From Paraspadella gotoi (taxonomy: Eukaryota > Chaetognatha): DNA of 64,000 nt. Position numbers and translations under genes: made by a program. The notes beneath the pieces are model-generated. The model made no database searches. It was not told the origin of the DNA and was given only the letters and a program-made list of their open reading frames with translations. Shown here piece by piece: positions 1-34,770 of the stretch; the first letter of the stretch is position 1, and every line of letters begins with the position of its first letter. The stretch lies in assembly GCA_051294375.1 (NCBI GenBank), contig CM119263.1, forward strand, positions 29,842,338 through 29,906,337, written 5' to 3'.

Positions 1-201
1 GTTACATAATCACAAAGTATATGCGGCATATTTAATATTTGATTATTTTAGTTGAAACTTTGCAGATGAGTGACCAAACTTAGGACATTTGTTACACATT
101 TTATAATTATGTAGTAACGTGATCACCCAAAAATCTACGTGATAACAAAGTTACTGCGGCGCAGCTCATAGGAATAACCATTCTTGTTAACTTTGCTACA
201 G

Positions 202-20605
<20,404 letters not shown>

Positions 20606-20691
20606 CTCAAGTTTTTTTTTACGTTTCGCTTTTTCATTACAATGAGCAACTGAAAATCTCACTGTGGTGTATTAAATTATTAAGCTGAGAA

Positions 20692-20697
20692 AATAAA
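20692..20697 (+). terminator. AATAAA polyadenylation signal of the SLC6 gene
   Basis: AATAAA lies 87 bases after the SLC6 stop codon. It is the first canonical signal downstream and fits a short 3' UTR. Confidence 0.6.
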
Positions 20698-20754
20698 CCA
20701 TAAAACATGAAACACGGTCCTTTAATACAATTGAAACATTCAGTGAAATATTGG

Positions 20755-20850
20755 CATTAACCCACCATAGCCTGTTCAAAGTCAAGAGCGAGATAGCTTA
20801 TTTATTGAATGAATAGATAACTTTTTATATTGGTTGTACATTGTACAAAT
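20755..20850 (+). repeat. SINE-like dispersed repeat copy
   Basis: CCTGTTCAAAGTCAAGAGCG, then TTATTGAATGAATAGATAAC and ATATTGGTTGTACA, just past the SLC6 polyadenylation signal. Confidence 0.45.
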
Positions 20851-20988
20851 TGAATATACTTACCTGTGCTTACCCGCAAGAAAAAGGTTGACATCTGAAA
20901 AACAGTTGAGATTTCGCTTTTGTATTCTAGTCTGAAACAACAGAGCGTAAGTCGATAAAATTTTAAGCTGTATTTGCTTGCCTATCAC

Positions 20989-22685
<1,697 letters not shown>

Positions 22686-23409
22686 TCGGTAAAAGAAGAA
22701 AATTGCCAGAAAATCATTGCCTTTTTCCGATCCACACATAAAATTTATAAAAATTACTCCTTCATTTATTAAATAATCAATCTTGACCCTGACCTTTGGG
22801 CAAGCAATGGTGGGATCATGCCTCCAACCCTCAATCCAGTTCTACAAATGTTTTCACCTTAGAATTCCAGCATTGTACCCTGTACATAGTACATACCTCA
22901 CCTTGCCTTAACCCTTTCTCCCCCCCCCCAAGAAAACCTGACCATTTCCAAAATTCGTGGGTAAGTAAATGGCCAGGCGCCTCCAAGTTAGGCGAGTGAT
23001 TTCTGAAGAGCGCGATTCGGATTTCGAGAGCGCTATCGAAGGAGTCCCTTTGGGGAAAAAGGTAGAAGGGAGCTTCACCCTGAGAGTGGGACGGAGAGAA
23101 AAGCAGTCCGGGGGTGAAGCAAAGAAAACGGGGGAGCGATCTCTCGTGATAAGTGGAGCACAAGACAAATCTCATGCGGAGCCGAAGTCGAAAATCTCGA
23201 GTGGAGCCGAAGTGGAGCTTTGAAGGGCGAAAGGTTTCGTGGAGTGATCATCGCTGCGAGGGGGAGGGGATCGTTTCCCCCAGGGGGGGCGGAGGGGGTG
23301 GAGAGGTTGACCGAAGCCAAGTCGAGACTCGATACACGGGGGTTTGAATCCTCTGAGAAATGGGGCGGCGGAGACGAAGACGGCGGCATCATAGAGCAAT
23401 TGTCTTGCC

Positions 23410-23413
23410 TCTC

Positions 23414-23494
<81 letters not shown>
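23410..23494. repeat. (CT)n microsatellite
   Basis: Uninterrupted array of about 85 bases. Confidence 0.95.
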
Positions 23495-23498
<4 letters not shown>

Positions 23499-23542
23499 GA
23501 TCTTCTAAACGTCTTCTTTTTTCATTCGTTAATCGCGATGGG

Positions 23543-24222
23543 TCGAAGACGACGACGACGACGACGACGAAAAAGACGAAGAAGCCAACGTGGATATTAA
23601 CGACGACGACGACGACGACACCGACGACGTCCTCTTGCCGCTCAGAGTAATCGTCGGAATCATTATGAGTCCGCAAGTCGTTCGAAGACTTTTTATTTCT
23701 TCAACTACTTTTTTTCACTTTTTCTATTTTATATTTTTTACTTTTTTTTAAAAAATAAATATATATTTATTTCTTTGAGATTTGAAAAGTGATTTTTGAG
23801 ATGTAAGTCGAATTTGAACATTTACTGTTGTTTTCTAGTGACATTCCAGGCTTCGTTCTCCTAACTTTCTAACATTTAGCCTATAGGAAATTAAACATTA
23901 ATTTATCGACCAATACTACAAACAATCAAACAACAAATCAACCAACCTAACTCACGATTCAATCAACCAACCAACTAGCCATTCTACCAGCTTTACGGCC
24001 TCACAAACCAAGCAACCAATTCACGAAATAATCCCCTTCACCTCAGCTTCTTTTATTTATTTTTATTTTTGTCTTCTTTTTATCTTTTCTTCTCTCACTC
24101 CCCCCCTCTCCTCTCCCCCAAATGAATTCCCTTCCAACCTTAATTGTCAACAAACAACAGAATCTACAAAAAACTGCGACTGGTAATCGTCGTCGCTTTG
24201 ATTCTTTCTTATTCTCTTTCGT
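23543..24222 (+). other. Possible coding segments of an unknown plus-strand gene
   Basis: Two short open stretches. About 23543-23649 encodes aspartate runs and then VLLPLR before a GTAATC donor. About 24161-24222 encodes IYKKLRLVIVVALILSYSLS, a membrane-helix-like segment, between CAG and a strong GTGAGT donor. Their phases do not join directly, and GAC-type microsatellites nearby can give aspartate runs by chance. No family is recognised. Confidence 0.2.
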
Positions 24223-25518
24223 CGTGAGTTTTGTTTTTTTGTTTCGTTGCTTTGTGTGAAAAAAAAACAAAATCAAATGTGGAAGGAAAACGTTTTGTAA
24301 AATGGAACAAAGAGAAACGATGAGGACAATGACGACGACGACGATAACGACGACAATGAAAGCGAAGACGACGACGACGACAATAGCTGAGTCCCTTACC
24401 ATTTCACGTCCAAGGTAAGTTGACTTTTTGAGCCTAAAATGGGGACAAGAAAAAAGACGATGACGACGACGACGACCACTATGCTTGACCCTGACCCAAT
24501 CAGGAAAAACGTCGTTTTTTCAGTCAAAGTGCAAACTTTTTTTTCTTTTTTTCTTTCAGTAAAAGAAAAAAGAAAAAACCCAATTGAAAAAAGAAAAAGA
24601 AAAGGCAACACACGCCCCCCCAATCCTAACTGTCCGACGCTTTTCCCAAATCCTCCTCTCCCACAGTGATCCAAAAAAATTAAAACCGGATAAAAGCTAC
24701 TTGAACATACAGGCATAAATAAATATTCAGTCTTTCCATAGTAATGGTACAAAGTCATATGTAAGTTACGGGTTTTCAAAAATTATACTTTCTCAAGTTT
24801 TAAGCAAATCTTTATTTTGGGTGAGTCTTTGAGAGGCTTGTTTAGCCCACATGGGTGGAAGAGAAAAATTATTTGACTTTGTTATGTTAAAAGCGTTTTG
24901 TCTAGTTTATTAACAAATAAAAAAGAGATTTTTATATTGTATTACTATGTATGATATTAAAAACATATTAAAAAAAAATTTAAACCGATTTCAATCAACC
25001 AGATTTAGTTCCTAATGATACATCTTCTCATTAATCAGTTATCAATTAAATCTCATCCGCATTTGTCCGCCCATTTGAGAAATCCAAAAATGCTTTTCAT
25101 TCAAAAAATAATAAAAAATAATTCGATATTATTAAGAAATTGTGATATGATTCCTATCTTTGATCTATTTTCCGATCTTAATTTTCTTAGCACATTGAAA
25201 AAAAATTAAATTAATTATTTTATATTTAGCAAACATATACCTATTACTAATAATAATTCAGCTACAATAAATGATTTATTTAAGAACCAAATTTGTCGGT
25301 TAATGATCTTTTTTCCATATTTTTTCAACATCTTGTTAAACATTTTACACTTTTTCAACAACCTCAGAGGGCATCTATGATAATCAGCAGTTATTTTTAC
25401 CAAAAAATGGAGGTTTTTCTGGAAATTTAGGCCATTTGGATCACTGTGCCTCCCCCCTAAAAAAGTCTAATTCTAAAATGAGGACTGATTTCTCAGAAAT
25501 GTTTGCTACCGCCGTTTT

Positions 25519-25735
25519 TGGACCTTCTTTTCCCGGAACGCCACATTTCATCTTAAATTTGGAATTAGGTTAATTTGATGAGTTTAAAGATTAGGTAGTG
25601 GTTAGGGAACGAGTTAGGGATTTGGTTAGGGATTAAGGTTTAGGATTAAGGGTTAGGGATATTGGTTAGGTGGTTAGGTTAAAAGTTTAAGAATATGTTT
25701 AGGTTGGATATTAAAGTTAAAATTATAGAGCCTTT
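25519..25735. mobile_element. MITE-family copy upstream of the lectin gene
   Basis: Starts GGACCTTCTTTTCCCGGAAC, has a GGTTAGGGATTAAGG interior and ends in a degraded ATAGAGCC. Confidence 0.4.
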
Positions 25736-25895
25736 AGTGTCTTTTAAACTTTAATTATGTATACTGATTTCTAAAAAAAGTATTTGATAGAAGTTAAATC
25801 AGTTGAAATCTCTCTCTCTCTCTCTCCCTCTCTCTCTCTCTCGCCTCCGGGGGAAAACGAGAACACCCAAGACTTTTCTTCCCCCCAACGACCCG

Positions 25896-25930
<35 letters not shown>

Positions 25931-25942
25931 TGCCCGCCGGAT

Positions 25943-26047
25943 CACGTGACCCGAATGACCTCCGCCGTGAACACGAGTCTTTATTCACGCTGATTTGCAC
26001 GTGACGATCGGGCGAAGGTCACGTGACCTTTGTTCGCGGGACACGTG
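25943..26047. promoter_or_regulatory. Cluster of four CACGTG E-boxes
   Basis: CACGTG occurs at 25943, 25998, 26020 and 26042. The third is the full palindrome GTCACGTGAC, preferred by MITF/TFE-type bHLH-ZIP factors. A (CCG)n run lies just upstream. The lectin ATG is about 900 bases downstream. Function is inferred from motif density only. Confidence 0.4.
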
Positions 26048-26940
26048 ACTCTATCTCTCTCTCTCTCTCTCTGACTTTTTCGGTGTGGCCTCACGGTGAA
26101 CTTAAACTGACCGATGAATACATTTTCGACTTTTTGGATCAGACAATAATGGGACTCTCTATCTCTCTCTCTCTCTTTCTTTCTGACTTTTTCTTTCCAT
26201 TTTTTGATTTCTGCTTTAAACTCATAATATTTTTTCTTAAAGCTTGCTGCAGAGAAACCAGCGCATAACTTATTTAATTAAGAATCGTTTTGTGCTTTTT
26301 CATTATAGGGTAGTCCAATCTATTTCTAGCTTTTTCAGTATTTTATTTAAAAATGAGCGATGTTTTGTATACAAGAAAAGTAAACTTACCCGAATGAATA
26401 ACAACAAAAACGTTTGAATAAGCAAGAGGAAGAGAAGTTAAGGTTCTCTCTCTCTCCTTCTCTCTCTCTCTCTCTCTCTCCCCCCTCCTCTTCCTCCTCC
26501 GCCTGGGTAGGGTGAGAGAAAGCGGTAGAGAGCGAGAGAGAGAGAGATTTAGAGAGCGAGTAAACTTCTCTCTTTCTGACCAAAGTTCAGTTAACCGTCG
26601 GCGATTCCTCATATTTCCAAATTTCTCTCTCTCTCCATTTTTTTCGCTTTTTCCCACGAAACGAATTTTCTTTGTCGTCGTCTTCATTCAACGAAATTTG
26701 CCAATTGTAAAAAAAAAAACAACATTGATTTAATTATATTAAAACAAAAATTTCGCATTTAATTTATTGGAATAAGATTCGCGTTACCCTTATCAAAAAT
26801 AATTAATCACGTTTAAATCAGTCGAAAAACATCGGATATTAAAAATTAGCAAACTCATTTTAACTACAGTCTCAAATATCAAAAATCTAGGATATAAATC
26901 TTAAACACCTCTCGAATAAATCTAAAACAAATCCCCAAAA

Positions 26941-28142
26941 ATGCGTTCCTCTCTTCCATCGCCCCCTACACGAAACTCCTTCGTTAAGTCTTCCGTCCTC
27001 AATGACTACGCCACGATTCCGACGCGTAACTTCGGACCGGACGTAACTTCGTCGTCGTTGTCGTTGGCGTCGTCGTCGTCGTTGTCGTCGTCGTTGTGGC
27101 GCCCCCGACCGACGCCGTCTCCAGTAGATATCAAGGAACTTTATCGGCAGAGATTCTGCGAGACAAAAAGTGAGTGGATGAGAGGGTGGGTGGAGAAGGG
27201 GTGGTTAAGTGGTGTTTCAGGGATGTTGAAGGGGTCTTTAAGGGGCTTCTAAGGGTGTTTTGATAAAGGGGGTCTGAGGGTGATGTCTTAAGGATATTTG
27301 TAAACGGATCTTTAGAGGGATTTTTAAAGAATTTGTGAAAATTTTTCAATGTGGTTTTAAATTTGTTTTTCTGTTCAAAAAGAAGTATACGCTATTTCAT
27401 ATGTGAAAAATGTTGACCATAAAATCAATTCTCTAGAAATGTGCATAGAAACAGGACCAAAATGAATTTCCTAACAGTGAATGATATTTCAAGGCGCATG
27501 AAAAACCGTATAAGAATTAAATAAAGGAAAATATGAGAATGTGAATGAGTTTTCAAGTTTTTGAAAAGAGTTTTTGAAAAGAGTTTTTTAAAGTGTTTTC
27601 GAGTGGTATAAATAGTTTTTTACAAATTTTTCATAAGGGTTTTGGTTGGGTACATGTGGTTTTCACTGAGATTTTTGAAGCACTTTTCAAAGTGATCCTC
27701 TGAAGAGAATTTAGTCATAGGGGCTTTTTGATGCAAAGTATTTTTAAATGATTTTTAAAGGAATTTTTAAATATTTTAGATTAGTATAAGGCAATTCGTT
27801 GTTGGATTTACAAGTGCATTTTTTTTTATTTGCCAATATTTCTTTTCTAATGGACGAACTAAAAATTAGAATTAGAATCAAAATTTTGGCAAAAAAGAAA
27901 AAAAATCACTTGAAAATCCCACAAACTAAACTACTATCTCCTGTGCATGTGATGTCTCTTTAACTACTAATTTTTAAATATATTTTAAGGGGTGATTTTG
28001 GATTTGGTTATTAAAAAAAGGTTTATGCTTTTTAAGATGGTTTCTTAAGGCGTTTTAAAATTGTTTTTAAAAGGGTTTTTGAAACCGTTATTAAAATTGA
28101 CTTGGGTTTTTTTGAATGCCTAATCTCTTTTGTCCTTATCTT

Positions 28143-28203
<61 letters not shown>

Positions 28204-28852
28204 CAGCCCTCTCCTCAAAGCCATCCTCCAGGAGTCTCTACTCTTGCCTCCTCCTCCTCCTCAAAATCCTCCTCCTCTTCCTCTTCCTCTTCACCGTCTT
28301 CGTCGTCGTCCTCTACGTCGTCACCGTCGAGACGAGATTCCGGGAAATCGCCGGCGCCATTCGATCCGGCGCCCTTCAATCCGGCGCCGTTCGATCCGGC
28401 GCCGAGAAAGGGGTGGCCGACAAAAAGAGCGCCGGGATGGAAAGCGGCGACTGGAGCGACGCCGAGAAGAGGTGAGAGAAAGGGAAAGATTTGCTGATTT
28501 AATTGATTCATTCATTTATTAATTTTGTAATGTATTCATTCATTTATTTAAAAATTCATTTATTAATTAATTCTTTCAATCATTTATTTCTTCATTCATT
28601 ACGTGATTCTGAGGGAAAAAAATGCTTAAACTTGATCTAAATAGAAGTTTTAAAAGTTTTTTAAAAAATATGTATACATATATTTTTTGAATTTAGTTTT
28701 AATATTTTATTAAATTAATAATAAATCATTTAAAAAGTTTAATGCTATAGGTTTTTTAAAAAACAGTTTTTAAATTATAAATTATTAAATTATTCGAATC
28801 ATACTTTAGTAGCGTTTTTCGTTGAAGGAAAGGTGCAACAGATGACGAAAGA

Positions 28853-28887
<35 letters not shown>

Positions 28888-29842
28888 TAAGTCTACGATG
28901 AGGATCACGTTCAACGATCGTGATTCGACCACGTGACTTTGGGTCGGGCCTCACTTGACCCGCGCAACCCTTTCCATCTATTCTTTTTAATTTTTCATCA
29001 TTATTGTTGTCGATTTTCTATTATCTTTTCTTTTTTCATTATTTTCTTTCTCATCTTTTTTTCTCTCATTTAATCCTTATTCCTTGTATTGAAAACTTGT
29101 CTCAATATCCGTTGAGTCACCATGGCGACCAAAAACATGTTCGCTCTGAAGAATTCGAAAAAATATAGAACTAAATTTAGATTTGATAAAAATGTTTTGA
29201 TTTAATTCGACGAACAAAGAGAACAAAATGGAAAGAAAAAGAAAAAAGTTAGTTTACAAGTGATTTAAAAAAAAAGTTTAAACATAACTTTCCATAAGTG
29301 TGACTGTTCACAAGCGCGACCCTTGAAGATTCTCGAGAACAATAAAATACAAAAAAGTCAAAGAATAACAAAAGAAAAAAAAATAAAAACAAAAAAGTTA
29401 AAAATAGAATTTCGTAAAAAATAATGTTTTTGAAAAAACTCACTAAAAACAAAGAAGAAAAAAACCCTCGTCGCGTTCGGGGGCGAAAATGAAAGTTTTG
29501 GCGACGGCAGATTCTCACCACGGGGGAAACTTGGCTCCATTTCAAACCCATAGAATGGAATTGGTAAACAAAAGCAAAGGGAGAGGAGACCGCGCTTTGG
29601 CTTCGACGACGCGGCCCCGGGGTTGACCCTGGGAACGAGAGAGAGGGGGGGAAGATAGGGGGAGAGGGGGGAGGGAGGGAGGGCGAGAGAGAGGAGGGGA
29701 GAGGGAGAGCGGGGAAGAGGGCGGGAGGGAGAGAGAGGGGTAGAGAAAAAAAGGGGAAGGAAGAGAGGGAGAGAGAAAAGTCTAGGGAGGAAAAAAAAAG
29801 AAGAGAGGAAGGCAAAAATAAAGAAGAAGTAGAGAGAGGTAT

Positions 29843-29916
<74 letters not shown>

Positions 29917-31636
29917 ATGTTCTTTCGGAGGACAAAAAAAGTATTTTTTTCACTATTTTTTTCTCACAAAAACAAAAAAGTTAAAGTGAATCGCGTCGGA
30001 GTCAGTATTTTGTCGTTGTTGTTGTCGTCGAGCGATGTCAAATGGATTTCAATATGTTATTATTATTTGTTATATCAGTAGTAGTAAAGTCATCTACATA
30101 TTTTATCATTGTCATCAATCGAGACTAAAAAAGATGCTGCTGCCTGTGATATCGATGTCATTGTCGTCGTCGTCGTCGTCGTCGTCGTCCCGGGATGTGT
30201 TGTTAGTTCTCTTCGTCAAACGGCCGTTCCCAAAAACTTTGACCCCCATTCTCTCTCTCTCTCATCTCCTCTTCTTTCTCTTCTCTCTCTCTCTATCTCT
30301 CTCCTCTCTCTCTCCTCTTCTCTCTCTTCTCTCCTCTCTCTCTCTCCTCTCTCTCTCTCCTCTTCTCTCTCTCTCTCTCTCTCTGTTCTCTCTCAATTTT
30401 ATGCGTCGTTCACGACAGTTAACGCCGCTGTGGTTTTGTTCCAGGTTTTTCCGATTGCGATGAACATCTTGTTTTCTTTTGCTCCGAAGAAAACTTCTTT
30501 TACTTTCTTTCTTATCCAAACTTTTTGGTATTATTATGTTTAGTCATAAACAACTTGTTTTTTATTTGTTATAAATATCAAAAATAATATAACGAAAACT
30601 AAATTTAATCGATGTTCTTTTGTTCTTTCAGGGGACTCTTCCGCGAAAGCGACATCTCTCGCTGCCAAAATTGCCAACGAAAATCTCCAAACGAAAGCTG
30701 GCAAAAGAAGAAAAGGCATCGTTTGGATAAAAGAATAAAAGTAATTAAAGCATGGATAGAAAGGTGGACCTTTTAGTCACTTGACCGTAACATTACTGAT
30801 CTCCGATCAATTTAGAAATGTAATATTCGATTTAAGAAATGAAAATTAACTACTATAATTATTGAATATAACTAAATTTCAGGAATTTCAAATGTATACT
30901 AGAACTTTTTCCCCGCCTCCGATTTTCATTTATCAAATTTTTTTTTTTTTCGATTTGGGGATGAATCGACCTCCCGTAATCGCCTTTGACTGGGATATTC
31001 NNNNNNNNNNNNNNNNNNNNNNNNNTCTCGCCAAGTTTTAGCGTCGTTCACCGACAGTTAACGCCGCTTGGGTTTTGTTCCAGGATTCACGACTTGCGTG
31101 AACTCTTGTTTTTCTTTGCTCCAGAAGAAACTTACTTTTTACTTTCTTTCTTTTTCCTAACTTTTTGTTTTATTATGTTTAGTCAATAAAAAACTTTGTT
31201 TTTTTATTTTGTTATTAATATCAAAAATAATATTAACGAAACTAAATTTATCGATGTTCTTTTTGTTTTTCAGGGACTCTTCCGCGAAAGCGACATCTCT
31301 CGCTGCCAAAATTGCCAACGAAAATCTCCAAAACGAAAGCTGGCAAAAGGAAGAAAAGGGCATCGTGGATAAAAATAAAAAGGTAAATTAAATACATCGG
31401 AATGAAAGGTGGACCTTTTAGTCACTTGACCGTAACATTACTGATCTCCGATCCAATTTAGAAATGTAATATTCGATTTAAAAATGAAAATTAACTACTA
31501 TAATTATTGAATATAACTAAATTTCAGGAATTTCCAAATGTTACTAGACTTTTTCCCGCCTCCGATTTTCATTTATCAAATTTTTTTTTTTCGATTTGGG
31601 ATGAATCGACTCCTCGTTCTCCTTTGACTGGGATAT

Positions 31637-31672
<36 letters not shown>

Positions 31673-32831
31673 NNNNNNNNNNNNNNNNNNNNNNNNNNNN
31701 NNNNNNNNNNNNNCTCTCTCTCTCTCTCTCTCTTCTCTTCTCTTCCCACGTCGAATACTTCTCTATCAAATTTCCCCAACTGAGAATTTTGCTCTTCATT
31801 TTCCCTTCCTCTTCTTTTCCTCTTCTTCCATTGCCTCTTTTTTCTTTCTTTTCTTTTTTTTCTTTTCTTTTCTTTTCTCTCTCCTTTCTTTTCTTTCTTT
31901 CTTTCTTTCTCTCCTTTCTTTCTCTCCTTTCTTTCTCTCCNNNNNNNNNNNNNNNNNNNNNNNNNNNNNNNNNNNNNNNNNNNNNNNNNNNNNNNNNNNN
32001 NNNNNNNNNNNNNNNNNNNNNNNNNNNNNNNNNNNNNNNNNNNNNNNNNNNNNNNNNNNNNNNNNNNNNNNNNNNNNNNNNNNNNNNNNNNNNNNNNNNN
32101 NNNNNNNNNNNNNNNNNNNNNNNNNNNNNNNNNNNNNNNNNNNNNNNNNTTTCCTTTCTCTCTCCTTTCCTTTCTCTCTCCTTTCCTTTTTCTCTCCTTT
32201 CCTTTTTCTCTCCTTTCCTTTCTTTCAGGCCGTTCTTCCTTTATTTCCTTCTCCCTTTTACTCCATTCTTTCTTTCCTTTTTTACTATCTTCTTCGTCTT
32301 ATACCTACTCCAAAATTTTCAACTAAAAAATCTTTTTTGTTTTCAAATAAATCTTATTCAAATTGTTTATCTCCTCTAAACTAAGTTTATGAAATTGGTA
32401 CAACCAATATAAAAATTATCCATTCATTTAATAACTAAGCTATCTTGCCCCTGACTTTGGACAGGCTTTGGTGGTTTAAGGCCTCCATCACTCTTACAAG
32501 ATAATGACATATATTTTTTTTCCCAAAAAACCAAATTTAACGTTTATTAAAATTTAATCTTTTTATATAAAATAAAAAGTGAGTCTCCTCTTCTTTCCTT
32601 CATTCTTTCCTCCCTCATCTCTTTTTCCTCTCTCCCTCTCTCCCTCCCTCATTTCTTCTTTTCCCTTTCTCTTCCTCTTCCTCCTCTTCCTCCTCCTCTT
32701 CCTCATCCTCCTCTTCTCACTCCTCCTCTTCCTCTTTCTCAAGAGTCTCCCTTCCTTTTATTCGTTTTCTTCTTCGCTTCGCATCATTTCCTCTTTTCAA
32801 ACCCTGGGAGAGTTTCTTAACCGAATTTGAC

Positions 32832-32862
<31 letters not shown>

Positions 32863-34381
32863 NNNNNNNNNNNNNNNNNNNNNNNNNNNNNNNNNNNNNA
32901 AAACTTTGCGTCACGATGGGAACTGGAATTCCACTGACTGAGATTATGATCTCTGGGAGGAAGAGAAGAGGGAGAGAAGAAGAGGAGAGAGAGAGAGCAG
33001 AGAGATTATAGAGAGAGAGAGAGAGATGAGAATCCTCTCCTCTTTTGGTCTTCTTCTTTATTCGATTTCCCTTGCGTTTTTTTTCTTTTAGCTTAAAAAA
33101 TATTAATAATTTTTAGTTGCGCCGCGAGTACTCGCGGAGCAATTAAAAAATATTAATAATTTTTAGTTGCGCCGCGAGTACTCGCGGAGCAACTCTATAA
33201 GTCACTTTTCGGTCCGCCGGTATGTCTCTTTTCGGTCTGTCCGGAATTCCGATTCTAAGAAAGTTATTGTAGTCATGTCATGTCATGTCACGAGAAATAT
33301 ACGTTATAAGGCAGTCACTGCCGCGCAACACATTGGAATTACCGTTCTTGTTTTTAAATTTTTCTTCTCAGGAAGCAAGATTTTATTTTTCTTAGCTAAA
33401 CTAAAAAATGGCAAAAAAATTGAGTTAAATTCAATTCGTAGGAAAATTTCGTTATTACCCTCGCAATTTTTTCTTGTCAAAGTAGAACAAAGTAAATTTC
33501 GTGAGATCGTTAAATAAGTTTTAGTCTCTCGGTTCGTGATTGTGTTTAACATCCAGCATTGGTCTTTTACAAATTACAAAGAATAGCTACTATCTACTGG
33601 TTGTGTTAATTTGGTCGGTCTCTCCCTGCCGAGAAAACTTTCCGGTTTTTCTAAATTTTTTCTTACAAAGTACAACTATTCTATAATTTCTGATTTGAGG
33701 GTAATATCCATGAAACATTCTAATATAAATAACTTCTCTTGAAACTAAACTTAAACATTTATAATTATATTGTGCTATGCTAACCCCCTATCCAAAGTCT
33801 AGGGCAAGCAAGCTTGTCTCTTGAATGAATGAATGATTTTTGTATTGGCAATGCTTGATTCGTATTATAGATTATAATTGTAATAGATTTCTAATTCAAT
33901 ATTATTCCTCTCACTTTTCTTTTTCTCTCCCTCCCACCTTGCCCCTGTTCCCTTCCACACCCTCCCTCCCCCCCCCTCTCCACCCCCAGTATCCCTCTCC
34001 TTCTCTCTCTCACCGAATCGCAGCCCTGGAATCCCGAGTGGCGGCGCTGGCCTCGCGGGCGGAGAGGCGGCGTCACCAAGACGCCGCCTGGAGGGTCGAG
34101 GTTGAAGCGAGGGTAGAGGGAGCGAGGGAGGAGGAGAAAAAGAGGAAGGAGGACGAGAGGGAGGAGGAGGAAGAGAAGGAGGAGTTGTCTTCTCGGTTGG
34201 ACGCGTTGAACGAAGAATTGAAGAAAGTATCGTAGAAGAAAATGTCAAAGTTGGAGAAGACGAGGAGGAAGATGAAGGAGTGAGGGAGGAGGAGAGGAGG
34301 AGGAGGAGGAGAAAGGAGGAGAAGGAGGAGAAGGAGGAGGAGAGGAGAGAGGAATGTCCTGAACGGTGGAGTGGAGTGGTG

Positions 34382-34424
<43 letters not shown>

Positions 34425-34700
34425 AGAGGAGGAGTATGATGAAGAGATGAGATCGGAGACGAGATAGATGGGAAAGGAGGTGAGATTGAAGAAGGAGACA
34501 GAGAGGATGAAGAGGAGAGAGTAAGGGAGATTAGAGACGTGAGTCCAGAGATGGAACATGGTGTTTGAGAGGGTGAGAGTGAGATGAGAGACAGAGAAAG
34601 CTTAGGAGAAGGAAATGAGAGATAGGGAGGCGACGATACGACCTGGGAGAAATAAACGAGTAATTGAACGAGGGAGTTCAGGGAATCGGTTATGGTGCCC

Positions 34701-34770
<70 letters not shown>

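Larger units (their letters stand above)
24430..26940. other. Intergenic region upstream of the lectin gene
   Basis: AT-rich sequence, one MITE-family copy, (CT)n arrays at 25811-25841 and 26446-26480, and the CACGTG cluster. No convincing exon. Confidence 0.4.

Noticed and set aside
22969-23400. Overlapping plus and minus open frames in a GC-rich island
   Set aside because: Several frames are open on both strands because of composition. No splice partner or recognisable domain could be tied to it.
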